Shown here: positions 36,701 through 46,848 of the stretch, one piece after another
Layout: every line of letters begins with the position of its first letter
Numbering within the stretch: the first letter of the stretch is position 1
From: Bugula neritina
Lineage: Eukaryota > Bryozoa > Gymnolaemata > Cheilostomatida > Bugulidae
Direction: 5' to 3'
NCBI GenBank assembly: GCA_964035545.1
Contig: OZ037769.1
Location: 7,935,929 to 7,999,928 of the forward strand
DNA: 64,000 bases
Program-made: the position numbers and the translations under genes
The notes under the pieces: generated by a model
Databases searched by the model: none
What the model saw: the letters and a program-made list of their open reading frames with translations, nothing else
What the model was told of the DNA's origin: nothing

Positions 36701-37180
36701 ACTTTTTTAGCTTCAGTAAATTAATAGCAGTAGCGTTTCTTTGCTTCCAAGCATTATACAGTTACACAAATAGTAAAAGCAGTTAATTATAACTATAAGC
36801 AGACTAAATTCATTAATTAATATTAACATTGCATTTTACCTATTTATCTCACAAGTCGCTGGTACTGCAATTATTATACTAATCATACCATTACATTTTC
36901 TTTGGTATAACGATAAGAAAAAGATTAGGTTTAAAGTGTTCATCAGTATCCATACCTGACTTGATTTATTATCATTGTCCGTAACAATACTATCTTTGTT
37001 TTCAATACCGCTAGCACCTATACGGCTACTACGATTAGGACTGCTCTTGGGATTAGGAGTAATTTGAGTGGTTTCAATTCTTTTAGTTGAATATCTATAT
37101 AGAATTATTAACCCTACACACAGGCAAACTAAAACTACAATCCGTCCGTATTTAATCTCTAAACCACTGACAAAAGCCAT
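33710..37180 (-). CDS. ABHD14A: ABHD14A-like alpha/beta hydrolase with N-terminal membrane anchor
   Basis: Minus-strand exons 37180-36956, 36346-36284, 36183-35994, 34780-34560 and 33886-33710 give 291 residues in phase (human ABHD14A about 271). Residues about 13-30 are a membrane helix after a short N-terminus, as in ABHD14A and unlike soluble ABHD14B. The oxyanion-region LLLHGKNYNATTW matches LLHGKAFNSHTW. The nucleophile is Ser190 in VISPSLSG, the family's SxSxG variant; Asp244 (VYGANDLS) and His270 (ADADHVCYID) complete the triad. ABHD14B is a protein-lysine deacetylase; the substrate of ABHD14A is unclear. After YRAVAV the usual DLPGFG motif is replaced by NLHDNG. ATG 37180 was chosen because the upstream codon of the frame is GTG. 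Confidence 0.88.
34063..34120. repeat. long hairpin related to the neighbouring TIR element
   Basis: TGACTAAAATAGGTG and CACCTATTTTAGTCA form the outer stem; CACGG and CCGTG form an inner stem around a short TGTCGCAGT loop. The stem shares the GACTAAAATRGGTG motif with the adjoining element, so it may be a solo fold-back end or a second, collapsed copy. Confidence 0.65.
34129..34508. mobile_element. MITE-like TIR element in the last intron of the ABHD14A-like gene
   Basis: TGACTAAAATGGGTGTCGC at the left is mirrored by GCAACACCCATTCTAGTCGC at the right (near 34487-34506), about 380 bp apart with AT-rich filler. A separate but related hairpin lies just left of it (34063-34120). No coding capacity. 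Confidence 0.6.
35845..35921 (-). other. possible alternative or poison exon of the ABHD14A-like gene
   Basis: A 77-nt block with acceptor TTTTAG and donor GTTAAG stays open in one frame (KKLGIFIADEDTSYIVDGHRFG). Its end phase fits the next coding exon, and VDGHRFG resembles the DLPGFG motif that the preceding exon lacks. However, entering from the exon at 35994 puts it in a frame with an early stop. Skipping it gives a normal-length protein, so it is left out of the main model. Confidence 0.3.
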
Positions 37181-39189
37181 CACTCATTAGTCTTTGACCA
37201 ATCTAAAAATAAAACAATCCATTATTAGTATTATCGATTGAAGTAATAAATACTATAAATTAAAACTGCAAGTTAGTATTACAACAAATGATAAACTCTA
37301 GTTTAGTCAGTACTCAGTAGATGTAATGCCATGACAGCAGCTCGTTCGTTCTAAGACTAGAGCGATAGTATAACTATAACTATTACTCTTACTCTTAGTA
37401 TTAGTATTGGTACAACATTGAGTTTACCTATAGTATAACTATAAACTACAACATTACATTTGCAATATGTATAAGTATAGGCATACATTAAAATTTTATA
37501 AGTATAACTATAAGTATAACCATAGGTATAACTAATATTATACTTATAGAGTTTAAATAATTTAATATTATTAGTATAACTTATAGTTATAGTTATACTT
37601 ATAGTTATACTTATAGTAATAGTATAACTGTAAATAATTTAATATAAGACTTGGACCATAAGTATAAGTATAAGTCATTAAGTACTAGTAGTATTGGTAT
37701 TACTGTATTACTATTAAGTATTAGTACTAGTACTAGTAGTAGTAGTAGTACTAGTACAGTATTAGTAGTAGTACTACTGTACTAGTACTAGTACTAGTAG
37801 TACTAGTAGAAGTATAACTATAAGTTATACTAATAGTAATAGTAATACTAATAGTAATACTAATAGTAATACTAACAGCAATACTAATAGTAATAGTAAT
37901 ACTAATACTAATAGTAATAGTAATAGTAATACTTAATACTAATAGTAATAGTATTACTATTAGTATTAGTATTAGTATTAGTATTACTAATACTAATACT
38001 AATACTAATAGTAATAGTTAATAGTAATACTCATATTCATACTGTAAGTTCACAACTATAAGCAAAAATGCTTTTAAGTAGTCACTGTGATATTAAGCTT
38101 CTAGTCCACGTAACCGTTGCAAAAGAAGTAGATTTGAGTTCCTGAACGTGAAAATAAATATTTACGATCATTATTCGTTACATTTAGTATTCTATTATAA
38201 CAGAAAAAGGCAAATTTTCCCATACCATGTTCAGCAGCAATACCAATCTTATTTTCGGAGGAAGCTCTCGAGGTTTCCCACAACTTTCAATTTCTGGTTC
38301 AAAATTTTACTTGGAAAAAGGTAATTTTATTAATATTACAACATAATATAGATTCTAGCAATAAGTAAAAATAGTTTTAAAATTAAACGAACTTTACGAA
38401 ACCAATAAATGTTTAGAAGTACATTTTGCAGTACATTTTCGAAAATCTTATGGAGTAGAGTTATCTTCCTTGAAAGCACGCGTATGCTGCAGAGTTGCAG
38501 AAAGATCTGATCTAGAGTTTTATTTCAATGATTTGAACCACTGAAATTGAACTTTTCTTGTGGCTCAGTTAACTAACCCAGAGTAATGGCCTAATCGCAA
38601 TGATCTAATTTTATAAAATCAAATTCAAATTGATTTCTTAATTTGATTTACTCATACTCAGAGTGATGGTCAATATCACGGATTATGATTAAGATTATCA
38701 TTATGATTATTATAATTATAATAATAATTCTATAGATATAATAATTTTTTCATCACTTGGTGTTATCACAAACTCAAAGACATGATTATCATTATGACAA
38801 TGCACTCTCACTCAGTCAGACTCAGTCACAGTGCATCACCGTAAATAAAAATTGTCATTCACTCATTCAGTTTCGCCCAGCCCCACGACCATGGTTATAC
38901 TCATACAATCAATGTCATACTGATTGCGATAGTCAAAGTCATAGTGATATTTTTATTTATATTGTCAGTATCACTAGTAATAATACTAATAGTAATACAT
39001 CTTTACCTTTTTTTCTTTAGCACGCAACAAAACATAGCATAAGCAGTACAGCTGTATAATTTCAATCTTTAGCCAGCATGAGCATGTCATTCAAATCTGT
39101 TGTCTTGTGACTATTTTGCATAGTGATAGTGGTATTATAAGTTGGAGGTCATCACTGTGACCCTAGCTTAGCTCTGGTTTCACGAACTG
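37181..39189. other. intergenic with long ATAGTA/TACTAA tract
   Basis: No gene supported. 37370-38040 is a dense simple-repeat region. A 60-codon minus-strand frame at 38101-38283 has no recognisable domain. AT-rich CAGTCA-type repeats appear near 38810-38840. Confidence 0.5.
37370..38040. repeat. ATAGTA/TACTAA/GTACTA simple-repeat region
   Basis: Almost continuous short units: AACTATAAGTAT blocks first, then TACTAGTAGTAG tracts (about 37720-37810), then (TAATAG)n and (ATTAGT)n blocks. Both strands of the same motif occur side by side, so long hairpins are possible. Confidence 0.85.
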
Positions 39190-40250
39190 TTTTTGGCAAG
39201 AAAACGTACACTGATTTTTTAGCATATATCCTAATATCGTCGGAGGCTTTCCCCGAGACACTGCTCTGATGATTGCAGCGTTAGCAGGTCTATCGTTTAT
39301 AAGTTTATCGTAAGCAGATGTAAGCGATTCATGTTATTCCTCATTGGACAAAAGGTGAAGCAACAGAGCATGTCTTATATCTGTTTGTCTACCTGCTAGG
39401 GTTTCTAGCTCTAGCTTCTCACAAGCTGCTGTCAGACTATCCTTCTCTTTGAGGGCTGATATGAATCTTATGACGTTGTGTTGCACGATTTTAATGTCAT
39501 TTATTAGATAATCTAATGAGGTATCCCAAGCAAAAGCTGCATATTCAACATGCAGTCTACATAGGCTTCATGCCCAACTGTTTTTTGGCTTTTCCAATTT
39601 TACTTTGAATGTGTTTGTTAAACTTCAAGTGCGACTGAACAATGACGCCCATGTAGCGGGTCTCCTGCACAATTTCTAGGGTTGTCCTGTCTAGCACATA
39701 GTTGGTATCTGGGCAAGTTGCAGTCTGATTGAAAAGAAGAACTGAACATTTATCAACGTTGAAGGACATGCACCACATATTTGCCCATTGCTGAAGTGCT
39801 TACACATAGTTTTAAAATTTTGATTTGTCTTGAGCTTTGTTGACCACCTGAAAGATAAGGGTGCCATCAGCAAATAGACTTATGCTACAACCATTATGGT
39901 CTGGTAGATCATTAACGTAGGCTAGGAAGAGGGTAGGACCTAGCACCGACCCCTGAGGAACCCCAGAGGTTACAGGCAATCCATATGGAAGTTGCCCTTA
40001 AATCCTTACTTTTTGTTTGCGGTCCACAAGACAGTCATGAATCAATTTCAATATCTGTGTACTTACATTAGGAATGTTCGATAGTTTTTGCATTAGGCGT
40101 TAGTGTGGAACTTTGTCAAACACCTTCACAAAGCCAAAAGATTCTGCATGAATGGTATCCCCTTTGTCTACATGCCAAACAATGTCGTGATGTGTGCCAC
40201 ATAGTAGACCCTTTTCAGAAGTTCCTCTAGGAGCATTCATATTTTGGCGT
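39190..40250 (-). pseudogene. decayed non-LTR retrotransposon reverse transcriptase (jockey-like)
   Basis: Read on the minus strand across several frames and stops. FVKVFDKVPH is followed by SGVPQGSVLGPTLFLAYVND, then the active-site box LFADGT (usually FADD) near 39862-39880. Next come the thumb-region FNVDKCSVLLF and ETRYMGVIVQSHLKFNKHI, and a C-terminal part with LEYAAFAWDTSLDYLINDIK down to about 39200. These are standard LINE (jockey/CR1 group) motifs. Multiple stops and the changed catalytic Asp show it is dead. The 5' end (endonuclease) is not seen. Confidence 0.85.
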
Positions 40251-40814
40251 TGTCCCCTCCCACACAGAAGCAGAGAGATATGCTAATACAGATGAGCCAG
40301 TGTGCCTCATTAACTAAAGGCATGCACTCCAACCAATAATTTTGATCATTTAGAGTTTAGTAAGACAGAGCTGGCTATTGTATATAATAACCAGCTCTGT
40401 ATTGTATACAATGACCATATTATTATCTAAAGAGTTGAAGGTTGACAGCTCTAAACAGTGTTGTCACAGCCAGCACAAAAATGATTAATCGAATTTCTAT
40501 CATAGCTCCCACTTGAGCATTGCTCAAATAACCAAAACTACAAGAATGTTTTGAAGTTGTTTTTTTTTCAAAATTTATCAAGAAAAATTGTTACAAAAAT
40601 TCTGAAACTGCTAATGTGTGCTTATGCCAAAATATTTTTTTCCGAAAAAAAAAGAAACTTATGCTAGCAATAGTCTTCGCACAAACCTTAAAGTCCAATG
40701 TAAAAACTAAGGTAATGCACTATTAGCCACTTGGGAAGTGCCCAACGTTGCCAACTCTCACCACGAGTAGGTCGTGCATTACTAGAGTCAAACTGTCACA
40801 CTTTATATTACATA
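40251..40814. other. unassigned stretch between two transposon remnants
   Basis: No gene or clear repeat seen; likely decayed transposon or unique DNA. Confidence 0.3.
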
Positions 40815-41633
40815 CCACTCCTTCTAATTTATCGCAGCATCATGTAATGTGTACTCTACATCCAGATCTTCTGACGTTACTTCATATATTTTATGTTTGT
40901 TTGTAGTCATGCTCTCCTTCTTTGAAAGACGTACTTTTGCATAATGTCCTTTGCAACCACAGTTATTACATTATCTATCATGCAGGGCGCTTGCGTGGTT
41001 GATGTGAGCCTGTGCAACATTTGCGATTCGTTTTAGGTTTGGATGTAGGCTGTACTGTACTTCTTGGATGTTGAGTGGGGCCCGATAGCTGATGGTTATA
41101 TTTGGCTTTAGCTTTTTCATTGATTATACGAGCTTTGAATTCAGCATCAACACTTGATGCATGGAAATTGCTGCTTCTCAGTGTTGGCAGATGGCTATAC
41201 ACCTCTCTAGTGTTAAATCCTCTGTGACATTAAATAGCTCTTTGCGCATTGCCTCAGAATGAATACCAAAGATTATTATATCATGCAGAGCGTTGTTTTA
41301 TCTGCATGAAAGTTATAAGTTGCGTTTAGTTTTCGCAGTGATGATAGGATTTCATCAACTGGCTCACCTGTCTGTTGAATTCTGCTGTAGAGTTTGTACA
41401 GCTTAAATTATTTTTTAATTTTTGAATTGAAGTATTTACTGAAAGCGGCTTTTACTTCATTAAATTTTTCTTTTCGTGTCCTCCTCCGACAAATTGAGCA
41501 TCATGAACAGCTCCTGTCCTTGAGCTCTTTGAATAGTCAACAGAGTTGCTACGTTCTTGAACCTTTTGTGGCTTAAAGTTCTCATTAGCAAGCATATAAA
41601 AGTCACATTATTATAGCCATGCCAGCCAGTTTC
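40815..41633 (-). pseudogene. decayed Ty3/gypsy gag fragment (copia insertion target)
   Basis: Minus-strand pieces in shifting frames match the usual gypsy capsid pattern. RFKNVATLLTIQ is followed by KLYSRIQQTGEPVDEILSSL, a segment like 'EDLTLERCIAICQ', and a zinc-knuckle-like CNNCGCKGHYAK near 40950. The fragment runs into the copia LTR at 41634. Its missing N-terminal side resumes at 46125-46190, with an RNW/LAW tryptophan motif split across the insertion. Confidence 0.7.
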
Positions 41634-41903
41634 TGTTGAATGTGTGGCCATTGTGTAAAGTATTAATTATGAAATACGATATTGATGGCTGATTTAATTT
41701 ATCGAGCAAACTGACTGACTGATTTAATTAATTGATAAGAAAATATTTATTAGAATGAAAAACAGCACTATGGTTTGTAATACATAAAACGAAAGAGAAG
41801 AGGTAAAACAAGTATGCAGCGATTCTAATACAGAAATTAGTATATTGTCATGTGATTGTCATGAATGTGATTAGCGATAGGATCGCATAATTGTTTCTCA
41901 ACA
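41634..41903 (-). repeat. copia 3' LTR
   Basis: 270 bp with TGTTGA...TCAACA ends, adjoining the polypurine tract at 41904 and the target duplication at 41629-41633. Confidence 0.92.
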
Positions 41904-41915
41904 CGCCCCCCCCCC
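41904..41915 (-). other. copia polypurine tract
   Basis: A run of ten G on the minus strand (C on plus at 41906-41915) immediately before the 3' LTR. The pol frame is still open here and encodes WGGG across it. Confidence 0.8.
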
Positions 41916-43582
41916 AAGCATGTGATTCGATAGCTAGTAGCTCTAGTGCAATTCTATGATTGGTTTTAGGCAAGCTTTTAGTCATGGCATCGGCAGGGTC
42001 CTCTGCTCCTCTGATGTGTTGGTACAAAATGGTGGTTTGCTCTTTGATAAAGTGGAATCTAATGTCAATGTGTTTGCTCCTCTGATGTGAGTATGGTTGT
42101 CCCTTAGTAAGGGCAATGGCTCCAAGGTTGTTGGTGAAAAGTGTGTTAGGGTTATGCTGTTTCATATTAAATGTTTTGCACAAAGTCTGTAGGAATAGCA
42201 TCTCCTTTGTAGCTTCGGCTAATGCCATGTATTCGGCCTCACATGATGATAAGGCCACTGTAGGCTGTCGTCGGCTGTTCCAACTTATAGGGACTCCACT
42301 CAGTGTGAATACATATCCTGTTGTTGATCTTCGTGTGGAGGTTTCTCCGCCCCAATCTGCATCCACATAGCCCACTAGTTCTTGTTGATTGGCAGTGAAT
42401 CTCAGATTGAATCCTTTTGTACCTTTAAGGTATCGTAGCAGCCGTTTCAAAGCAGCAATGTGTGCAGGTCCAGGTCTTTCTAGGTGTTGGGAGGGCTTCC
42501 CAATGATCCATGCTAGGCCTGGGCGTGTGGCGGTCATTAGATATATGAGAGAACCTATAACCTGTCTGTAGGAGTAGCCCTTTGAACGCTTATATTCGTC
42601 GTCGTCGTCGTCTAGTTGTAAGTCCTTCTCAGCAGGAGTATATACAGGGTTACAATCTGTCATATTGTAGGTGTTCAGCAGTGTGTCTATGTAGTGCTCC
42701 TCTGACATAGTGTACTGGTCCTCATGCTTCCTGAAGTCTATCCCCAGGAACCAGCTTAATTCTCCTCTATCATCCATGTTGAACTTTTGTTACATCATAG
42801 ATTTGGTTTGTGTGATTCTGTTGTCATCTCGGCAGCAGAGAAGAATATCGTCAACCCAGAAAAGAATGTGATATTGGCTGATTTGTCTGTAGGATCTTCT
42901 TTTGAGTATAGACAAGGGTCTCCCGCACCATGTGTGAAGTCTTGTTCCTTGAGGAAAGTGGTCAGTGTTTGGTGCCAATTGCGTCCGCTTTGTTTGAGGC
43001 CATATTTGGATTTGTTGAGACGAAAAGAAAGCTTTCCTTGGTTGTTGGTTTCTTCGTATGCTTCAGGCTGTTGTAGATAGATTTTATTATCGATTGGTGC
43101 GTTTAGGTACGCTCTTTTAACATCTAGTTGATGTATCTTCATGTTTTCATTTGCTGCTTTCTGTAACAGCAATATGATCGATGTGAATCTGTTGTTTGGA
43201 CTGTGGGTTTCGTCATAGTCAACTCCTTGTATTTGTGAGTATCATTTTGCTACGTATCTAGCTTTATGCTGAGTTTCATCTGGGGTCTTTCCCTGTTTGA
43301 GGGTATAAACCCATCTACCCTTGGTCTCTGTCCTGTCCTCAGGTAGCGGCTGGATGGACCAGGTATGTGAATCACGTAGGGTGTTTATTTCCTTGTCCAG
43401 AGCTCTCTTTCAGGCTTCTTTATCTTTTGAATTTACAGCTTTTTGGTAGGACTGTGGTATGATTGCCATCAGTCAGCAAGCATAGTCAGTGTCTTCTATG
43501 TCATAGTCCTGTAGTTAGGTAGGAAATTTTCGTTTCTGTTCCGATTTACTTGGTCCAGGTTGGTCAGTGGCATTTGCCGGAT

Positions 43583-43790
43583 CTGGTGCAGGTTCTTGTG
43601 GTATGGTATTCTGAGTACCATTTCTGCTGTTTTGTGCGGGTCCTTGTGGCATGACGTTCATTGCGTCATTTCCGCATTTTTGTGCAGGTTCTTGTAGCAT
43701 GGTATTCTGAGTACCATTTCTGCTGTTTTGTGCAGGTCCTTGTGGCATGACGTTCAGTGCGTCATTTCCACATTTTTGTGGTATGACATT
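43583..43790 (-). repeat. 96-bp tandem repeat in the copia pol linker
   Basis: A little over two copies of a 96-bp unit that is in frame (32 residues) and encodes alternating PQGPAQNSRNGTQNT and QEPAQKCGNDAMNV. It lies between integrase and RT, a region that is often variable. Confidence 0.75.
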
Positions 43791-45087
43791 TCTGGATGTG
43801 ACAATTTTCTGATTGGGGGTAAGTATAAGGTAGCCTTAGGCCTTTGTGTTGACGTCAAGGTATATGCCACTTTGTCCGCGGTCACTGAGCTTTAACTTAT
43901 TTCCCTCTGAGTAAAATGTGCATTGAGATCAGAAATTGTGAATTTTTCTCATGTCGGGTGGCGTGCCTGTAAATAACTCATAAGCTGTCTTTCCCGTTCG
44001 TCTCTGGTAGCTTTGGTTTCTTAGGTACTTGGCATGGTCAGCAGCAAAACTCCAGAAAGTCTTGGGAAGATCTGAACTTTTGAGTAGGCATCGTACTGTG
44101 TCCATTATGGTACGCCAGGTCCTCTCTGATTTACCATTCTAGTATGATGAGTAGGGGGCTGTAGTGGTGTGTTTGATTCCCATCTCACGTAACACGGCTT
44201 CAAATGACTGTCCAAGGTACTCCATGCCGTTGTCAGTGTGGATCTCCTTCACATTTCCTATAGGTGCCGTATCTGCAATGAATTGCTCAAGTGCAGTGGT
44301 GGCGTCACTTTTGTGTCGTATATTGTAGGTAAACAACATACTAGAAAATTCATTTATGAAGTTTATTATGTAGTTTTGTCCACCTCTAACAGTTGATGTG
44401 ATGGGTCCGCATAAGTCAGAGTGTACGCTTTGCATAGGCTGTGTAGCTAGTTAAGGATTGTGGCCTTGTTTGTGAGGTTGTTTGGTGATTTTGCTTTCAT
44501 CACATGTCTTGCATGCAATTTTTTTATTTTGCTCCTGTTATGGTCATACCAGTTGTCACTTTCTCCAGCTCAATTATGTCATAGGTGTTCATGTGACCTA
44601 GTGCCTTGTGCCAATTGGGCAGCGATTTTGCAGTATTCATTGAGTCACCTGCATTGGTTGTCTTGAAGAAGTACAATCTGCCTTTGGGCATAATTGGAAA
44701 AGTTGTCCTGTTGACTGTTAGTATATTTTTCTCTTTGGAGAAATTTACTTTTGCCCCTTTTTGTGTGGCGGCATGGACTGAAAATAGGCTTGTTGGTATT
44801 GTTGGTGCCAGCAAAGCGTCTTTTAGATGAATCTGCTGCTCCATATTGTTGTCATCAGTAATAGTAAACTCAATGTAGTGGTTGTCCGGCTTGAAAGTTT
44901 TATCAAAACTAATGGAGTTGTTTTCATTGTTGACTAGATGACTTGTCGTTCCGCAGTCCACCATCAGCAACTGTCCGTCTTGACTTTTATTTTGTGTGGC
45001 TATGTTGCATTGGTTTGATGCATTCACAGTGAAGGCATATGTGGCGTTTGCAGATGAAATTTCAGTTTTATTTGCCTTTTTCTTTGT

Positions 45088-45863
45088 CTAGCAAACTGAT
45101 TCAATATGTCCAGTTTTCTTGCAGTAATTGCAGAATAGTTTGGGTTTTGAATAACAATCTTTTGTGGAATTATTTTTACCACAAGCCATGCATTGTTTAT
45201 CACGTTTGTTTGTGGATTTGAAATTGTCTCTTCCTTTAAATACCATGGCTGTAGATTGAGAGCACCGAGCTGACTCGGTAACGTCAAAGTTGGTTAGAGC
45301 TGCTTTGAACTCTGATAGGGTTTGATTTTTGTCAAGTTGCGTATGCACTACAACAAAAGGCTGGTAGGATGTTGGTAATCCTTTCATGATCATTGCGATC
45401 ACCAAATTGTCACTAATATTTTCCCCAGCAGACTTGGGGCCTGCTAATAGTTCTCAGCACGAATCAGGTAATCTATAATGTCTTCTGTATCGTTCATTTT
45501 TACAGTTGTAAGTTGTTAATAAGGAGTTGATACTCTAGGCTTTTGTGTACTTGCATAATGTTCTTTTAGAATTTCGAATGCTTTCCTTCCATCGTCTTTG
45601 GCATCTCTCATCACAAGTTGAAGAGACTTTTCGTCTAAAACTTGTACCAGCTCAGCGTAGGCTCGCTTGTTCTTTTTGTTGAAATCAGCAGCATTTTCCT
45701 TTTCTTCTTCTTTGGGTAAAAGGGCGGTGTATACACCTCCATCTTGTGTGTACAAGTATGAAGTGAATCTTTTTTCCCAAATTGAGAAATTTTTTGAGTC
45801 ACCATCAAAGAGAAGTGTGTGTTTGAAGCCACCGGGCCCATAACCTGTTGAATGTGTGGCCAT
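45088..45863 (-). pseudogene. gag: copia gag, frame-broken
   Basis: Starts MATHST in the LTR, reads through the primer site (GYGPGG) and continues as a copia-type capsid (LLFDGDSKNFSIWEKRF ... FEILKEHYAS) to a break near 45516. It resumes at 45405 with GLPTSYQPFV and a typical copia segment. It ends in a zinc knuckle CNYCKKTGHIESVC with a preceding CMAC pair, then a stop near 45088. Confidence 0.82.
45834..45845 (-). other. copia primer binding site, initiator tRNA-Met internal half
   Basis: The minus strand reads GGTTATGGGCCC directly after the LTR. This is complementary to GGGCCCATAACC in the anticodon arm of initiator tRNA-Met, the site used by Drosophila copia, which is primed by a cleaved half-tRNA. 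The same bases encode GYGP of gag. Confidence 0.85.
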
Positions 45864-46119
45864 TGTGTAAAGTATTAATTATAAAATATGATATTTATTG
45901 CTGAGTTAACTTATCGAGCAAACTGACTGACTGATTTAATTAATTGATAAGAAGATATTTATTAGAATGAAAAACAGCAAGATGGTTTGTAATACATAAA
46001 ACGGAAGAGACGGGGTAAAACAAGTATGCAGCGATTCTAGTGCAAAAATTAGTTAGTATATAGTCACGTGATTGTCATGAATGTGATTAGCGATAGGATC
46101 GCATGATTGTTTCTCAATA
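45846..46119 (-). repeat. copia 5' LTR
   Basis: Direct repeat of 41634-41903. The plus strand starts TGTTGAATG and ends TCTCAATA, where the other copy has TCTCAACA, so the terminal TGTTGA/TCAACA inverted repeat has one mutation here. The gag start codon (45863) lies inside this LTR. Confidence 0.92.
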
Positions 46120-46124
46120 GTTTC

Positions 46125-46190
46125 GACTTGCGTCACTTGGGTTCTGTGACGAATTTGCTAGCAGAAAGTTTTATGAATACTTTAGAGTAC
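46125..46190 (-). pseudogene. N-terminal side of the gypsy gag interrupted by copia
   Basis: The minus strand reads LANSSQNPSDASRN up to the target duplication and continues in the same frame on the other side of the copia element as WLAWL. This supports insertion into one gag remnant. Confidence 0.5.
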
Positions 46191-46848
46191 TTCCTTCAGC
46201 CATATGTTATGATTTACCTACTGTCACATACATCCAAATACTCTTGGCAGGCAGTTCTAATATCCTGACACTATGTTATAATAGTATAGTGATGGTATGT
46301 GACAAGATGATGCTGACTTGTAATGTATTGCAATATTGATTTATTTGGTGCAACTACTAAGAATATAAAAGGATAATAACACTAAAATTTAGCAGCTAAC
46401 TAATTCTTAGCAAGAACTACACAAGCATTATATATAGATGCTGACTATTACAATAATAAGGAACTGCATCATTCGCATAGATCTACTAATTATAACTATC
46501 AGTTATAGCAAGACGTGAGCTCTAGTTGACATTATAACAGGGTGGCACCCTTCCCATTGTTCAAATATTAAATTTCCATTTGCATAATTTGAATCATGGC
46601 TGCTAAATGATACCATGATGCTAGAGCAGTCAAGACTTCTGAAATGAACCTCATAACAACAAATAATGCTTTCAGTTGATTGTAGTGTTTTACCTGAAAG
46701 CTTAAGATGCGCACAATGTTAACTCTTGTTTGTTTTTCATTCAGGTACTGACTTTTAAAGGCTTTTCTGCAAACGACTGCTTGAATTGGCTATATGAAAC
46801 AAGTTGCACTAAGGGAGTCGTTCACTTTTTTTTATTCCAGGTTCAGTT
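46191..46848. other. upstream region of BPHL
   Basis: No coding exon. An acceptor (TTTATTCCAG, ending 46840) just before the ATG suggests a 5' untranslated exon somewhere in this stretch or in the transposon zone. Confidence 0.4.

Larger units (their letters stand above)
41848..45027 (-). pseudogene. pol: copia pol (protease, integrase, RT, RNase H), broken
   Basis: Protease VDCGTTSHLV near 44960 and GAG-pre-integrase LGHMNTYD near 44600. Integrase HSDLCGPI and IHTDNGMEYLGQ (44435-44139) is cut by a TAG where the family has Gln in its QNG motif. A linker with 96-bp repeats follows. RT LDVKRAYLNAPI and the active site FWVDDILL lie around 43100-42820, with a frame change near 42790. RNase H with DADWGG and SSCEAEYMAL follows; a conserved Asp is replaced by Asn (FTNNLGAIAL). 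The frame runs through the polypurine tract and ends inside the 3' LTR at 41848. Confidence 0.85.
41634..46119 (-). mobile_element. Ty1/copia LTR retrotransposon, complete but mutated
   Basis: A 4486-bp element with LTRs at 41634-41903 and 45846-46119, a primer site, a polypurine tract and the domain order gag, protease, integrase, reverse transcriptase, RNase H (integrase before RT, as in copia). It is bounded by a perfect 5-bp target duplication GTTTC (41629-41633 and 46120-46124). The LTRs differ at about 20 positions by eye, and the coding part has several stops and frameshifts, so the insertion is old. It landed inside an already decaying gypsy gag. Confidence 0.93.

Noticed and set aside
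38101-38283. 60-codon minus-strand frame
   Set aside because: No domain, no splice partners and no recognisable similarity.
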